A stretch of 6,122 nucleotides of DNA, from contig CAMHGU010000141.1 in NCBI GenBank assembly GCA_946184715.1, positions 1 through 6,122 on the forward strand, read 5' to 3'. Of this stretch, positions 1 to 6,122 are shown piece by piece (the stretch's first letter is position 1; the number at the start of each line of letters is the position of its first letter). This DNA is from an uncultured bacterium (GTDB lineage Bacteria; Bacteroidota; Bacteroidia; Bacteroidales; Muribaculaceae). The notes under the pieces are model-generated. The model did not search any database. It saw only the letters and a list, made by a program, of their open reading frames with translations, and was not told where the DNA came from. Position numbers and translations under genes: made by a program.

Positions 1-18
1 CTTCTAGATCTTCTAGAT
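1..18. repeat. Nine-base tandem direct repeat
   Basis: CTTCTAGAT occurs twice head to tail, at 1-9 and 10-18. Overlapping six-base palindromes arise from it (TCTAGA at 3-8 and 12-17, AGATCT at 6-11). It lies beyond the operon terminator at the very edge of the window, so more copies could exist to the left. No function can be assigned. The rest of 19-106 holds no gene, RNA or promoter that I can support. Confidence 0.5.
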
Positions 19-106
19 TCTCTATAACCTCTGAGGCTCGTGCAAGAGGGTGATCACTGGTGAAATCGATGGCGATGAATGTGGTGGCCGGGGTGGCGAG
101 GGCACC

Positions 107-136
107 AAAAAAGGCGCAGCCCTGCGGCTACGCCTT
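107..136 (-). terminator. Intrinsic (Rho-independent) terminator of the nuo operon
   Basis: Read on the minus strand, 134-126 (GGCGTAGCC) pairs with 121-113 (GGCTGCGCC) around a four-base loop (GCAG, 125-122). This gives a nine-pair GC-rich stem with one G-U wobble. The stem is followed at once by six T (112-107). The two A at 136-135 can pair with the first two T, extending the stem to eleven pairs. It begins 25 bases beyond the nuoN stop, exactly where an operon end is expected. On the plus strand the stem is followed by only two T, so it should work in one direction only. Confidence 0.9.
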
Positions 137-161
137 GGATATGAGAGGGTGGCTCTGTACG

Positions 162-1604
162 TTACATCACGGCGGCATCGATGAGGGCGGTGTAAGCGGT
201 GCTTACGATGCCGAGGAAGATGATGCCGAGCATGCACACCACGAGGCCTATGCGCTCGGGCATTGTGCAGTAGAACTTCTCAATCGGGGTGTCGCTGGGG
301 TTGATAAACATAGCTTTGACCACGAGCAGATAGTAGTAGAGCGACACGATGGTGTTGATCAAGGCGATCAATACGAGCACGTAGAGCGCCACGCTACCGG
401 TGCTGATGGCAGAGCTGAAGATGAAGAACTTGCTGAAGAATCCGGCGAAAGGCGGGATGCCGGCGAGCGAGAACATAGCGAGCATCATCACGAAGGAGAG
501 GTTGGGATTGGTGCGGAACAGGCCGTTGTAGTCGTCGATGGAGAGCTTGCCCGAGGCGCGCTCCACGGCGCCTATGACGCCGAAGGCTGCCAGATTGGAG
601 AATATGTACACCAGCACGTAGTACATCAGGGCTCCGAGGCCCACCTCGTTGAAGGCAACTACGCCGAGCATTATGTAGCCGGCTTGCGATATCGACGAGA
701 AGGCGAGGAATCGCTTGATGTTCTTCTGCCTGATGGCGAAGAGGTTACCGATGGTGATGGTGAGGATAATGAGGGCGTAGAGCATCCATTCCCACACTTG
801 TGGATAGTAAGCGCCGAAGGCTTGCGACATTATCACGAAGAAAGCGAATGCAGCCGAGCCTTTGGAGATTACGGATAGGTAGGAGGTGACGGCCGTGGGG
901 GCGCCTTCATACACGTCGGCAGTCCAGAGGTGGAACGGCACGAGCGAGAGCTTGAAGCCGATGCCTGAGATTACGAAGGCGAGGGCGAGAATGAGCAGCG
1001 GGCTGCGGGTATCGACCACGGTGCCGGCGATGTCGCTGAAATAGAGCGAGCCGTTGCCTAAGGCGTACACGAAGGAGAGGCCCATCATCATCACGGCCGA
1101 GGAGAATACGGCAGTGAAGATGTACTTCACGGCAGCCTCGTGGCTTACGTAGTGGTTCTTCTCAAACGCCACCATAGCGGCCAGGGGCAGCGAGGCCGTC
1201 TCAAGCCCGATGATGAAGAGCAGGAAGTGGCGCGCCGAGATCATAAGGTACATACCGAAGAGGGTCATCAGCAGCAGCGTGTAGAACTCGCCGCGGCGCA
1301 CGGCCACAAATTGGCTGTTGGCCCAATCGATTGATTGCACCAGCACTATTAGGACACCGATATTGAGCACCGCCTTGATGGCGACGGTGGCGGTGGTGGT
1401 TTGGTACATTCCCTCAAACGCTTCGCCGGTGGCCGGCAGGCACAACAGGCTTGCCGCCATATAGATGGCGAACACTACCGAAGCGAAGGCCGGCAGCAGT
1501 CGCTGCGACATCTTCGGCATAAACACATCGTAGAAGAATACGAGCAGAATCACGACCAGAAGGCCTAATTCCTGACTCATCAATAAAAACTGAGAATAAT
1601 CCAT
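162..1604 (-). CDS. nuoN: NADH-quinone oxidoreductase subunit N (NuoN)
   Basis: Third antiporter-like subunit of the complex I membrane arm, the one nearest NuoK. At 480 residues with about 14 helices it is of normal length. Proton-path residues are all present: Glu135 in FIIGLETASLPLAAM (helix 5), Lys160 in HEAAVKYIFTAVFSSA (helix 6), Lys218 in GIGFKLSLVPFHLWTADVYEGAPTAV (helix 7), Lys248 in SYLSVISKGSAAF (helix 8) and Lys392 in PPFAGFFSKFFIF (helix 12). These line up with Glu133, Lys158, Lys217, Lys247 and Lys395 of E. coli NuoN. The segment NIKRFLAFSSISQAGYIMLG is also typical. It is the last gene of the operon, starting at the ATG at 1602-1604, 26 bases after the nuoM stop and without a visible Shine-Dalgarno sequence. 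It ends in DAAVM and a TAA, with a strong terminator just beyond. Nothing is missing or broken. Confidence 0.97.
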   Translation of the reverse strand: MDYSQFLLMSQELGLLVVILLVFFYDVFMPKMSQRLLPAFASVVFAIYMAASLLCLPATGEAFEGMYQTTTATVAIKAVLNIGVLIVLVQSIDWANSQFVAVRRGEFYTLLLMTLFGMYLMISARHFLLFIIGLETASLPLAAMVAFEKNHYVSHEAAVKYIFTAVFSSAVMMMGLSFVYALGNGSLYFSDIAGTVVDTRSPLLILALAFVISGIGFKLSLVPFHLWTADVYEGAPTAVTSYLSVISKGSAAFAFFVIMSQAFGAYYPQVWEWMLYALIILTITIGNLFAIRQKNIKRFLAFSSISQAGYIMLGVVAFNEVGLGALMYYVLVYIFSNLAAFGVIGAVERASGKLSIDDYNGLFRTNPNLSFVMMLAMFSLAGIPPFAGFFSKFFIFSSAISTGSVALYVLVLIALINTIVSLYYYLLVVKAMFINPSDTPIEKFYCTMPERIGLVVCMLGIIFLGIVSTAYTALIDAAVM

Positions 1605-1630
1605 TGCTGTGTCAACTTACGTTTAGATTA

Positions 1631-3124
1631 TCATTGAGGGATTACATTCACGATTACCGACATGCTCTCTTTGATGATGTCGCTCCAGAAGTTGGGGAAG
1701 AAACCTATCGACACCACAGCCACGATGAGGGTGATGGCCGAGAGGCGTTCCCACCATTTGGCATCGGTAAGCTCAAGGTGGTGCTTATCCTGCACGGGGC
1801 CGTAGAGCAGCTTGCCCACCACTCGGAGGATATACACGGCGGTGATCACAATCGAGGTGCAAGCCAGGATGGTGAGCACGCGGTGGAAGGTGTCGCTATG
1901 GGCGAAGGAGCCTACGAAGATGGTCATCTCGGCGACGAAGCCGCTGAGGCCCGGGAGGCCGAGCGAGGCCAAGCCGGCGATGACGTAGCAGGCGCCCAGG
2001 AAGGGGATAATCTTCATCAGGCCACCCATCTCGCGGATGTCGCGGGTGTGGGTGCGGCCGTAGATCATACCGATGAGGGCGAAGAAGAGCGCCGTCATAA
2101 GGCCGTGGGAGAGCATCTGCAGGATAGCGCCGGTCATCGCCGTGGTGTTGAGCATCAGGATGGCGAAGAGCACGAGGCCGCAGTGGCTCACCGAGGAGTA
2201 GGCGTTGATATACTTGAGGTCGGTCTGCACGCAGGCGCTGAAGGCACCATATACCACGCTGATACCCGTGAGGATAAGGAATATCCAAGCCAGCTCAGTG
2301 GCGGCCCAGGGCATCAGGTAGATAGCCACGCGGAAGCAGCCGTAGCCGCCGAGCTTCATCAGCACGCCGGCGTGGAGCATCGACACGGCTGTGGGCGCCG
2401 AGGCGTGACCATCGGGCGACCACGTGTGGAACGGGAACATAGCGCCCAGCACGCCGAAGCCTACAAACGTGAGCGGGAACAGCAGCAGCTGCCAGTCGTG
2501 GGGTATGGAGTTGTTGCGGGCTATCTCCACGAGGTTCATCGTCAGGTTGCCGTCGGCCGACGAGTGGTAGTAGATGCCCAGAATGCCGAGCATCAGGAAT
2601 GCCGAGCCGCCCATAAGCATCAGGGTCAGCTTCATCGCCGAATACTCCTTGCGTCCCGAGCCCCACACGCCGATAAGCAGGTACATAGGTATAAGCGCCA
2701 CTTCATAGAACATAAACATCGTGAAGAGGTCGATGGAGATGAAGAAGCCGAACACGCCTATCGAGAGGAGGAAGAACCACAGGAAATACTCCCGCGGCAT
2801 CTCCCAGGAGGCGAACACCCCTGCAAAGACTATAATCGATGAGAGCACGAGCATCACCACCGAGATACCGTCCACGCCGAGGGCGAGGTGGATATTGAGC
2901 GGCTCAAACCACAGCCAGCTGCCGGTGTAGAGCATCTCCTCGGTGGCTCCGGCGGCCCGCTGCTGCAGGTAGCCTACGGTGAGCCACGTGGCGAGTATCA
3001 TCAGCAGGGTGCCGGCCGTCACGGTAATGGCCCTAATCTGCTTTGTGGTGCGGCTCAGGGCAAGGCAGCCCAGGGTGAGCAGCGGCACCAGCACGAAATA
3101 AATCAGTATGTTGTCGAATATCAT
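1631..3124 (-). CDS. nuoM: NADH-quinone oxidoreductase subunit M (NuoM), with helix-7 lysine replaced by leucine
   Basis: Central antiporter-like subunit of the complex I membrane arm, 497 residues, about 14 helices. Typical motifs include GVDGISVVM (about 83-91), Glu141 in FYEVALIPMYLLIG (helix 5), PFHTWSPDGHASAPTAVSM (231-249), Lys257 in AGVLMKLGGYG (helix 8), TDLKYINAYSSVSH (about 301-314) and Glu399 in PGLSGFVAEM (helix 12). Glu141, Lys257 and Glu399 match E. coli Glu144, Lys265 and Glu407. The oddity is helix 7: the position five residues before the PFH motif, which is Lys in NuoL and NuoN here and Lys234 in E. coli NuoM, is Leu226 (codon CTG, 2447-2449). There is no Lys or Arg anywhere between residues 204 and 256. 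The reading frame is intact, so this is a real substitution and not a frameshift. The start is the ATG at 3122-3124, 16 bases after nuoL; an AGGA lies too close to it to be an ordinary Shine-Dalgarno site. nuoN follows after 26 bases. Confidence 0.97.
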   Translation of the reverse strand: MIFDNILIYFVLVPLLTLGCLALSRTTKQIRAITVTAGTLLMILATWLTVGYLQQRAAGATEEMLYTGSWLWFEPLNIHLALGVDGISVVMLVLSSIIVFAGVFASWEMPREYFLWFFLLSIGVFGFFISIDLFTMFMFYEVALIPMYLLIGVWGSGRKEYSAMKLTLMLMGGSAFLMLGILGIYYHSSADGNLTMNLVEIARNNSIPHDWQLLLFPLTFVGFGVLGAMFPFHTWSPDGHASAPTAVSMLHAGVLMKLGGYGCFRVAIYLMPWAATELAWIFLILTGISVVYGAFSACVQTDLKYINAYSSVSHCGLVLFAILMLNTTAMTGAILQMLSHGLMTALFFALIGMIYGRTHTRDIREMGGLMKIIPFLGACYVIAGLASLGLPGLSGFVAEMTIFVGSFAHSDTFHRVLTILACTSIVITAVYILRVVGKLLYGPVQDKHHLELTDAKWWERLSAITLIVAVVSIGFFPNFWSDIIKESMSVIVNVIPQ

Positions 3125-3140
3125 ATTCCTATTTCATTTA

Positions 3141-5066
3141 TCAGATTACACATAGCCAAGTGACAATGGCCAGAAGGATAGCGCCGATGAAATATACGGT
3201 GACGTAGTTCTGCACCAAGCCCGACTGCAGCCCCTTAATCTTCGACGAGGCGTAGTGGGTGACGTGGGCAAAGGCGTCCATAGTGCCGTCGATGATGTGG
3301 CGGTCGAACCACGCGATGGGCTTGCAGATGAGCGCGAAGATAATCTTGTGGGTCACAAACATATAAAGCTCGTCCATATAGAAGCGCTTATAAGCGGCGC
3401 GCCAGAGCCAGCGGCAGGAATCGGCCATGCGGGTGGGCACGGCGCTGGGCTTGCGGTAGAGCACGGTGGCGAGCACGATGCCCACCAGGGCAATGGCGAT
3501 GCTGGTGCCGGCCACGGTCCAGTCGATATGGATGTCGAAGGCTTCGCGATTCCAGGTCACATAGTGCCCGAAGGGGATAAAGCCGGCCACCACGGTCACT
3601 GCGGCGAGAATGATGAGCGGAATGGTCATCACCGCGGGCGCTTCGTGGGGCTTATGGTCGCCGTAGTCGCGCTCTTCGCCCCAGAATATGAGGTAGTAGA
3701 GGCGGAACATATAGAAGGCGGTCATTCCGGCGATTACCGAGAGGGCGATGCCGTAGAAGGCGCTGTTGTGGTAAGCGGCCACGAGAATCTCATCCTTGCT
3801 GAAGAAGCCGGAGAAGGGCGGAATGCCCGAGATGGCCAGGCACGAGATGAGGAACGTGATATTGGTGATGGGCATATACTTGCGCAGGCCGCCCATAGCG
3901 GTGTACTCGTTGGAGTGGACGGCGTGGATGATAGCGCCGGCGCCGAGGAAGAGGCAGGCCTTAAACATAGCGTGGGTGAACAGATGGAACATTGAGGCCA
4001 TATAGCCCACGCCCTCGTGGTATTCGGGGCGCGCCACGCCGAGCGCCGTAATCATAAAGGCAATCTGCGATATGGTGGAGAAGGCGAGCACGCGCTTGAT
4101 GTCGCTCTGCACCATAGCCACCGAGGCGGCATAGAAGGCCGTGACGATGCCTATGATGGTAATCAGCTCCAGCACGGCGGTCTCTTGCAGGTAGAGCGGG
4201 AACATACGCGCCACGAGGAACACGCCGGCTACCACCATCGTGGCAGCGTGGATGAGGGCCGACACAGGGGTGGGGCCTTCCATAGCGTCGGGGAGCCAGA
4301 TGTGGAGCGGGAACATCGCCGACTTGCCGGCGCCGCCCATAAAGATGAGCGCCAGCGCCCACGCCATCACCGAGCCGCCCAGGAAGGTGGCGCCGCCCGC
4401 GCTTTGAATGACGCTCGTAGGCTCACCGGTGAGCTGCAGGAAGTCGAACGTCTGAGCGTAGTACGACAGGATGAGAATACCGATGAGGAAGCCGAGGTCG
4501 GCAAAGCGGGTGACGATAAACGCCTTCTTCGAGGCCGACACCGCTGCCGGCGTAGTATAGTAGAAGCCGATAAGCAGATAGGACGACACGCCCACAAGCT
4601 CCCAGAAGATGTACATCTGGAAGATATTGGTGGCCACCACGAGGCCGAGCATCGACATCGTGAAGAGCGACAGATAGGCGTAGAACCGCTGGAAGCCCAC
4701 CTCGCCGTGCATATAGCCTATGCTGTAGAGGTGCACCAGAAACGATACCGTGGTAATCACTATCAGCATCATAGCCGAGATGGGGTCGAGCAGCACCCCG
4801 AGCTTGATTATCAATGTGTCGGTGATGGCAAGCCACGTGTAGTCGCAAGCCACTATCTGTTGCCTTACGCCCTCGGCTATCTGGCCTTGACCGGTGCCGA
4901 AGAAGTAGGTGAATGCGATGCCGTAGGCGATGACGGTGGTCACGCCCATCGCCACAGTGCCAAGCCAACCTGCTACCTTGTGGCTCATCTTCATCCCCAC
5001 GAGCCCCAAAAGCAGGAACATCACAAAGGGGATAACTAATACGAGAATGCTTAAAGAGAAATCCAT
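3141..5066 (-). CDS. nuoL: NADH-quinone oxidoreductase subunit L (NuoL), distal antiporter-like subunit
   Basis: The largest membrane subunit of complex I and the terminal proton-pumping module of the membrane arm. At 641 residues it fits the family. The expected features appear in order: Glu156 in FWELVGVSSYLLIGF (helix 5), Lys248 in GAGKSAMFPLHIWLPDAMEGPTPVS (helix 7, the central proton-path lysine), His273 in LIHAATMV (helix 8), Lys324 in SDIKRVLAFSTISQ, His361 and His365 in the FHLFTHAMFKA segment, and Lys424-Asp425 in PPFSGFFSKDEIL (helix 12). Residues of about 555-610 form the amphipathic lateral helix that runs along the arm, and a final hydrophobic helix (about 619-640) anchors it. 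This C-terminal extension separates NuoL from NuoM and NuoN. The ATG at 5064-5066 opens a hydrophobic helix and lies 12 bases after nuoK, with no Shine-Dalgarno match. All proton-path residues I checked are intact. Confidence 0.97.
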   Translation of the reverse strand: MDFSLSILVLVIPFVMFLLLGLVGMKMSHKVAGWLGTVAMGVTTVIAYGIAFTYFFGTGQGQIAEGVRQQIVACDYTWLAITDTLIIKLGVLLDPISAMMLIVITTVSFLVHLYSIGYMHGEVGFQRFYAYLSLFTMSMLGLVVATNIFQMYIFWELVGVSSYLLIGFYYTTPAAVSASKKAFIVTRFADLGFLIGILILSYYAQTFDFLQLTGEPTSVIQSAGGATFLGGSVMAWALALIFMGGAGKSAMFPLHIWLPDAMEGPTPVSALIHAATMVVAGVFLVARMFPLYLQETAVLELITIIGIVTAFYAASVAMVQSDIKRVLAFSTISQIAFMITALGVARPEYHEGVGYMASMFHLFTHAMFKACLFLGAGAIIHAVHSNEYTAMGGLRKYMPITNITFLISCLAISGIPPFSGFFSKDEILVAAYHNSAFYGIALSVIAGMTAFYMFRLYYLIFWGEERDYGDHKPHEAPAVMTIPLIILAAVTVVAGFIPFGHYVTWNREAFDIHIDWTVAGTSIAIALVGIVLATVLYRKPSAVPTRMADSCRWLWRAAYKRFYMDELYMFVTHKIIFALICKPIAWFDRHIIDGTMDAFAHVTHYASSKIKGLQSGLVQNYVTVYFIGAILLAIVTWLCVI

Positions 5067-5078
5067 AAGGTGGTATGA

Positions 5079-5390
5079 TTAAAATTTCATTTTGTTAAGA
5101 TCGCGTATGTCAATATTCTTGGCCACGCGATATATGTTGACTATGATGGCTATGGCAAGCGCTGTCTCGGCTGCCGCGATGGCGATGGCGAAGATGGTGA
5201 AAATCATGCCTTCAAATTGGCCGGGAAAGAGGTAGCGATTGAACACCGCGAAGTTGATATCCACGGCATTGAGCATCAATTCGAGCGATATGAGGATCGC
5301 TATCATATTCTTACGGGTGATAAACCCGTACACACCGCAGCCAAACATTATCAAGGCCGGGATTATGTAGCAAAGTACTGTCAGTTCCAT
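5079..5390 (-). CDS. nuoK: NADH-quinone oxidoreductase subunit K (NuoK)
   Basis: Small membrane subunit of complex I, 103 residues, close to the usual 100 or so. It has three transmembrane helices, near residues 5-24, 29-51 and 60-84. It carries the two buried glutamates that form part of the central proton path: Glu37 in SLELMLNAV on helix 2 and Glu75 in AAAETALAIAI on helix 3, matching the conserved pair around positions 36 and 72 in E. coli NuoK. The family is related to MrpC of Mrp antiporters, but the paired glutamates and the position between nuoJ and nuoL support NuoK. The ATG at 5388-5390 starts immediately before helix 1. Upstream there is only a weak purine run (AGAGAG). The gene lies 22 bases after nuoJ and 12 bases before nuoL. 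It ends in a short polar tail, DIRDLNKMKF. Confidence 0.96.
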   Translation of the reverse strand: MELTVLCYIIPALIMFGCGVYGFITRKNMIAILISLELMLNAVDINFAVFNRYLFPGQFEGMIFTIFAIAIAAAETALAIAIIVNIYRVAKNIDIRDLNKMKF

Positions 5391-5412
5391 AATTGTTCTC
5401 TCTTGTTGATGC

Positions 5413-5946
5413 TTATTTCTTATCGTTGTCCTTATCGCGGCGGGCCACTACGATGCCGCCAATGATGCAGGCCAGCAGCAGCACCGACACTGCCTCAAAG
5501 GGCAGCAGATATTGGTACTTTCCGGTGCCGAGAAGCATAGTGCCTATCTTCTCCATATCGAGGGGTGTGGCTTCAGGCATTGCCAGGCCGCAGAAGCGGT
5601 TGAAGGTGACCAGGGCGAAGCCGCAGGCGGCCACGCCGGCCACAGCGGCCAGGAGGCCCAGGTGCCTGCGATGCGCCGTAAGCTGCTCGGCCTGCTTGCC
5701 GGGCTTGCTCGTCAGCAAGATGGCAAAGACGAAGAGCACCAAGATACCGCCGGCATACACCGCTATCTGCATCGCGCCCAGGAATTGGTAGCCTATCATA
5801 AAATAGACGGCAGCCGTGGCGAAGAGCACGAAGAGCAGATAGGTGGCAGCGCGCAATATGCGGCGTGTGGTCACCGCCAGTATCGAGAACACGATAATCG
5901 ACAGGGCCACAATCACATACAGTATGATACTTCCTAATGATTCCAT
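5413..5946 (-). CDS. nuoJ: NADH-quinone oxidoreductase subunit J (NuoJ)
   Basis: Membrane subunit of complex I, 177 residues, a usual length for the family. It sits at the junction between the quinone-binding end and the proton-pumping arm. About five hydrophobic helices can be seen, near residues 6-26, 33-52, 56-79, 93-114 and 146-168. Helix 3 carries the family signature around Tyr64 (VYAGGILVLFVF), the segment that forms the pi-bulge thought to gate proton transfer between NuoJ and NuoK. The last helix has the typical LLPFEAVSVLLL motif followed by IGGIVVARR. The protein ends in a charged stretch rich in Lys and Asp. The ATG at 5944-5946 lies just ahead of the first helix and 17 bases after the preceding stop. 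No clear Shine-Dalgarno sequence precedes it. NuoK follows after 22 bases, so the two are surely co-transcribed. The identification is firm. Confidence 0.96.
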   Translation of the reverse strand: MESLGSIILYVIVALSIIVFSILAVTTRRILRAATYLLFVLFATAAVYFMIGYQFLGAMQIAVYAGGILVLFVFAILLTSKPGKQAEQLTAHRRHLGLLAAVAGVAACGFALVTFNRFCGLAMPEATPLDMEKIGTMLLGTGKYQYLLPFEAVSVLLLACIIGGIVVARRDKDNDKK

Positions 5947-5963
5947 ATCAGTGATTTAAAAGG

Positions 5964-6122
5964 TTATTTGACCTCAGGCGAGGGAGCCTCGGGCTTTGCT
6001 TCGGCAGCCGGCTTGGCTTCGGCGGCGGCTGCCGGCTTGGCTGCTTCAGCCGGCTTGGCTTCGGCGGGCTTGGCTGCCGCTTTGGGAGCGGCGGCTGCCG
6101 GAGCTTCGGCGGGCTTGGCGGC
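5964..6122 (-). CDS. nuoI: Probable NuoI (complex I ferredoxin-like subunit), C-terminal tail only
   Basis: This is the 3' end of a gene that enters from the right edge; only the last 52 codons and a TAA stop (5964-5966) are visible. The visible part is wholly low-complexity: 25 Ala, 10 Pro, 8 Lys and 7 Glu among 52 residues, built from KPAEA and AAKPA-like units and ending in PSPEVK. Net charge is close to neutral. It should be disordered and has no cysteines or membrane segment. The identity comes from context: it ends 17 bases before nuoJ, and in the usual complex I order the gene before nuoJ is nuoI, which carries two 4Fe-4S clusters that pass electrons towards quinone. The ferredoxin domain with its CxxCxxC motifs would lie outside the window, so the assignment is inferred. 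Such a tail is absent from the compact NuoI of E. coli and is probably a lineage-specific extension. Confidence 0.7.
   Translation of the reverse strand, partial: AAKPAEAPAAAAPKAAAKPAEAKPAEAAKPAAAAEAKPAAEAKPEAPSPEVK
6005..6119 (-). repeat. Imperfect in-frame DNA repeats coding the Ala/Pro/Lys/Glu tail
   Basis: Within the tail of the presumed nuoI gene, a 21-base sequence at 6005-6025 recurs exactly at 6047-6067, an offset of 42 bases or 14 codons. A 17-base sequence at 6058-6074 recurs exactly at 6103-6119, an offset of 45 bases or 15 codons. All offsets are multiples of three, so the copies code for the same KPAEA-like peptide units. This suggests that the tail grew by in-frame duplication or slippage. 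The array may continue past the right edge. Confidence 0.8.

Noticed and set aside
28..49. Small inverted repeat CCTCT/AGAGG that could be a second hairpin
   Set aside because: Only five pairs with a 12-base loop and no T-run; this is expected by chance.
60..878. Plus-strand open frame of 272 codons covering the terminator and the end of nuoN
   Set aside because: It runs through the terminator and opposite nuoN, has biased composition and no homology that I recognise.
2429..2467. A sequencing frameshift as the cause of the missing NuoM lysine
   Set aside because: The protein matches the family continuously on both sides, with conserved PFHTW directly after and no length change, so the substitution is a single-codon difference in an intact frame.
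1604..2842. Long open frame of 412 codons on the plus strand opposite nuoM
   Set aside because: Its product is rich in His, Glu, Gly and Arg with no recognisable domain, and it lies wholly opposite a well-conserved membrane protein gene. It is a by-product of the GC-rich codon usage of nuoM.
3255..5039. Two long plus-strand open frames (3255-3995 and 4017-5039) opposite nuoL
   Set aside because: They have the same skewed His/Glu/Gly/Arg composition and no domain or ribosome-binding context. They mirror nuoL codons and are not genes.
5512..5937. Plus-strand open frame opposite nuoJ
   Set aside because: It is antisense to a firmly identified gene and its composition is non-protein-like.
162..5946. 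An Mrp-type sodium/proton antiporter or a membrane-bound hydrogenase operon instead of complex I
   Set aside because: NuoL, NuoM and NuoN resemble MrpA/MrpD and NuoK resembles MrpC, but the strict order J-K-L-M-N, the NuoJ pi-bulge motif, the two NuoK glutamates, the NuoL lateral helix and the terminator directly after nuoN all fit complex I. No hydrogenase or small Mrp subunit genes are present.

Overview
The window is the distal part of a respiratory complex I (proton-pumping NADH:quinone oxidoreductase type) operon. Everything recognisable is coded on the minus strand, so transcription runs from the right edge to the left. In transcription order it holds the end of a gene that is probably nuoI, then complete nuoJ, nuoK, nuoL, nuoM and nuoN, and finally an intrinsic terminator 25 bases beyond the nuoN stop. 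Spacers between genes are only 12 to 26 bases, and no gene is broken or interrupted. The order I-J-K-L-M-N is the standard one for bacterial complex I.

The organism is most likely a member of the Bacteroidota, probably the Bacteroidales. This rests on my recognition of the protein style (the NuoM segments around FPFHTWSPDGH and QTDLKYINAYSSVSH, for example) and on the lack of convincing Shine-Dalgarno sequences before the start codons, which is common in that phylum. The coding sequence is moderately GC-rich. I cannot settle family or genus.

Right edge, 5964-6122: the last 52 codons of the gene upstream of nuoJ, a striking Ala/Pro/Lys/Glu repeat tail. Middle, 162-5946: five integral membrane subunits. 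NuoL, NuoM and NuoN are the three antiporter-like subunits of the membrane arm. NuoJ and NuoK link them to the quinone-reducing end. Together they form the proton-translocating path driven by quinone reduction. Left edge, 1-161: the terminator and about 100 bases with no recognisable gene.

The most interesting point is that NuoM lacks the mid-membrane lysine of helix 7, where both NuoL and NuoN in the same operon keep it; leucine stands in its place. The second is the low-complexity tail on the presumed NuoI. Otherwise this is an ordinary, intact housekeeping energy operon. I found no mobile element, CRISPR array, RNA gene or undescribed system.
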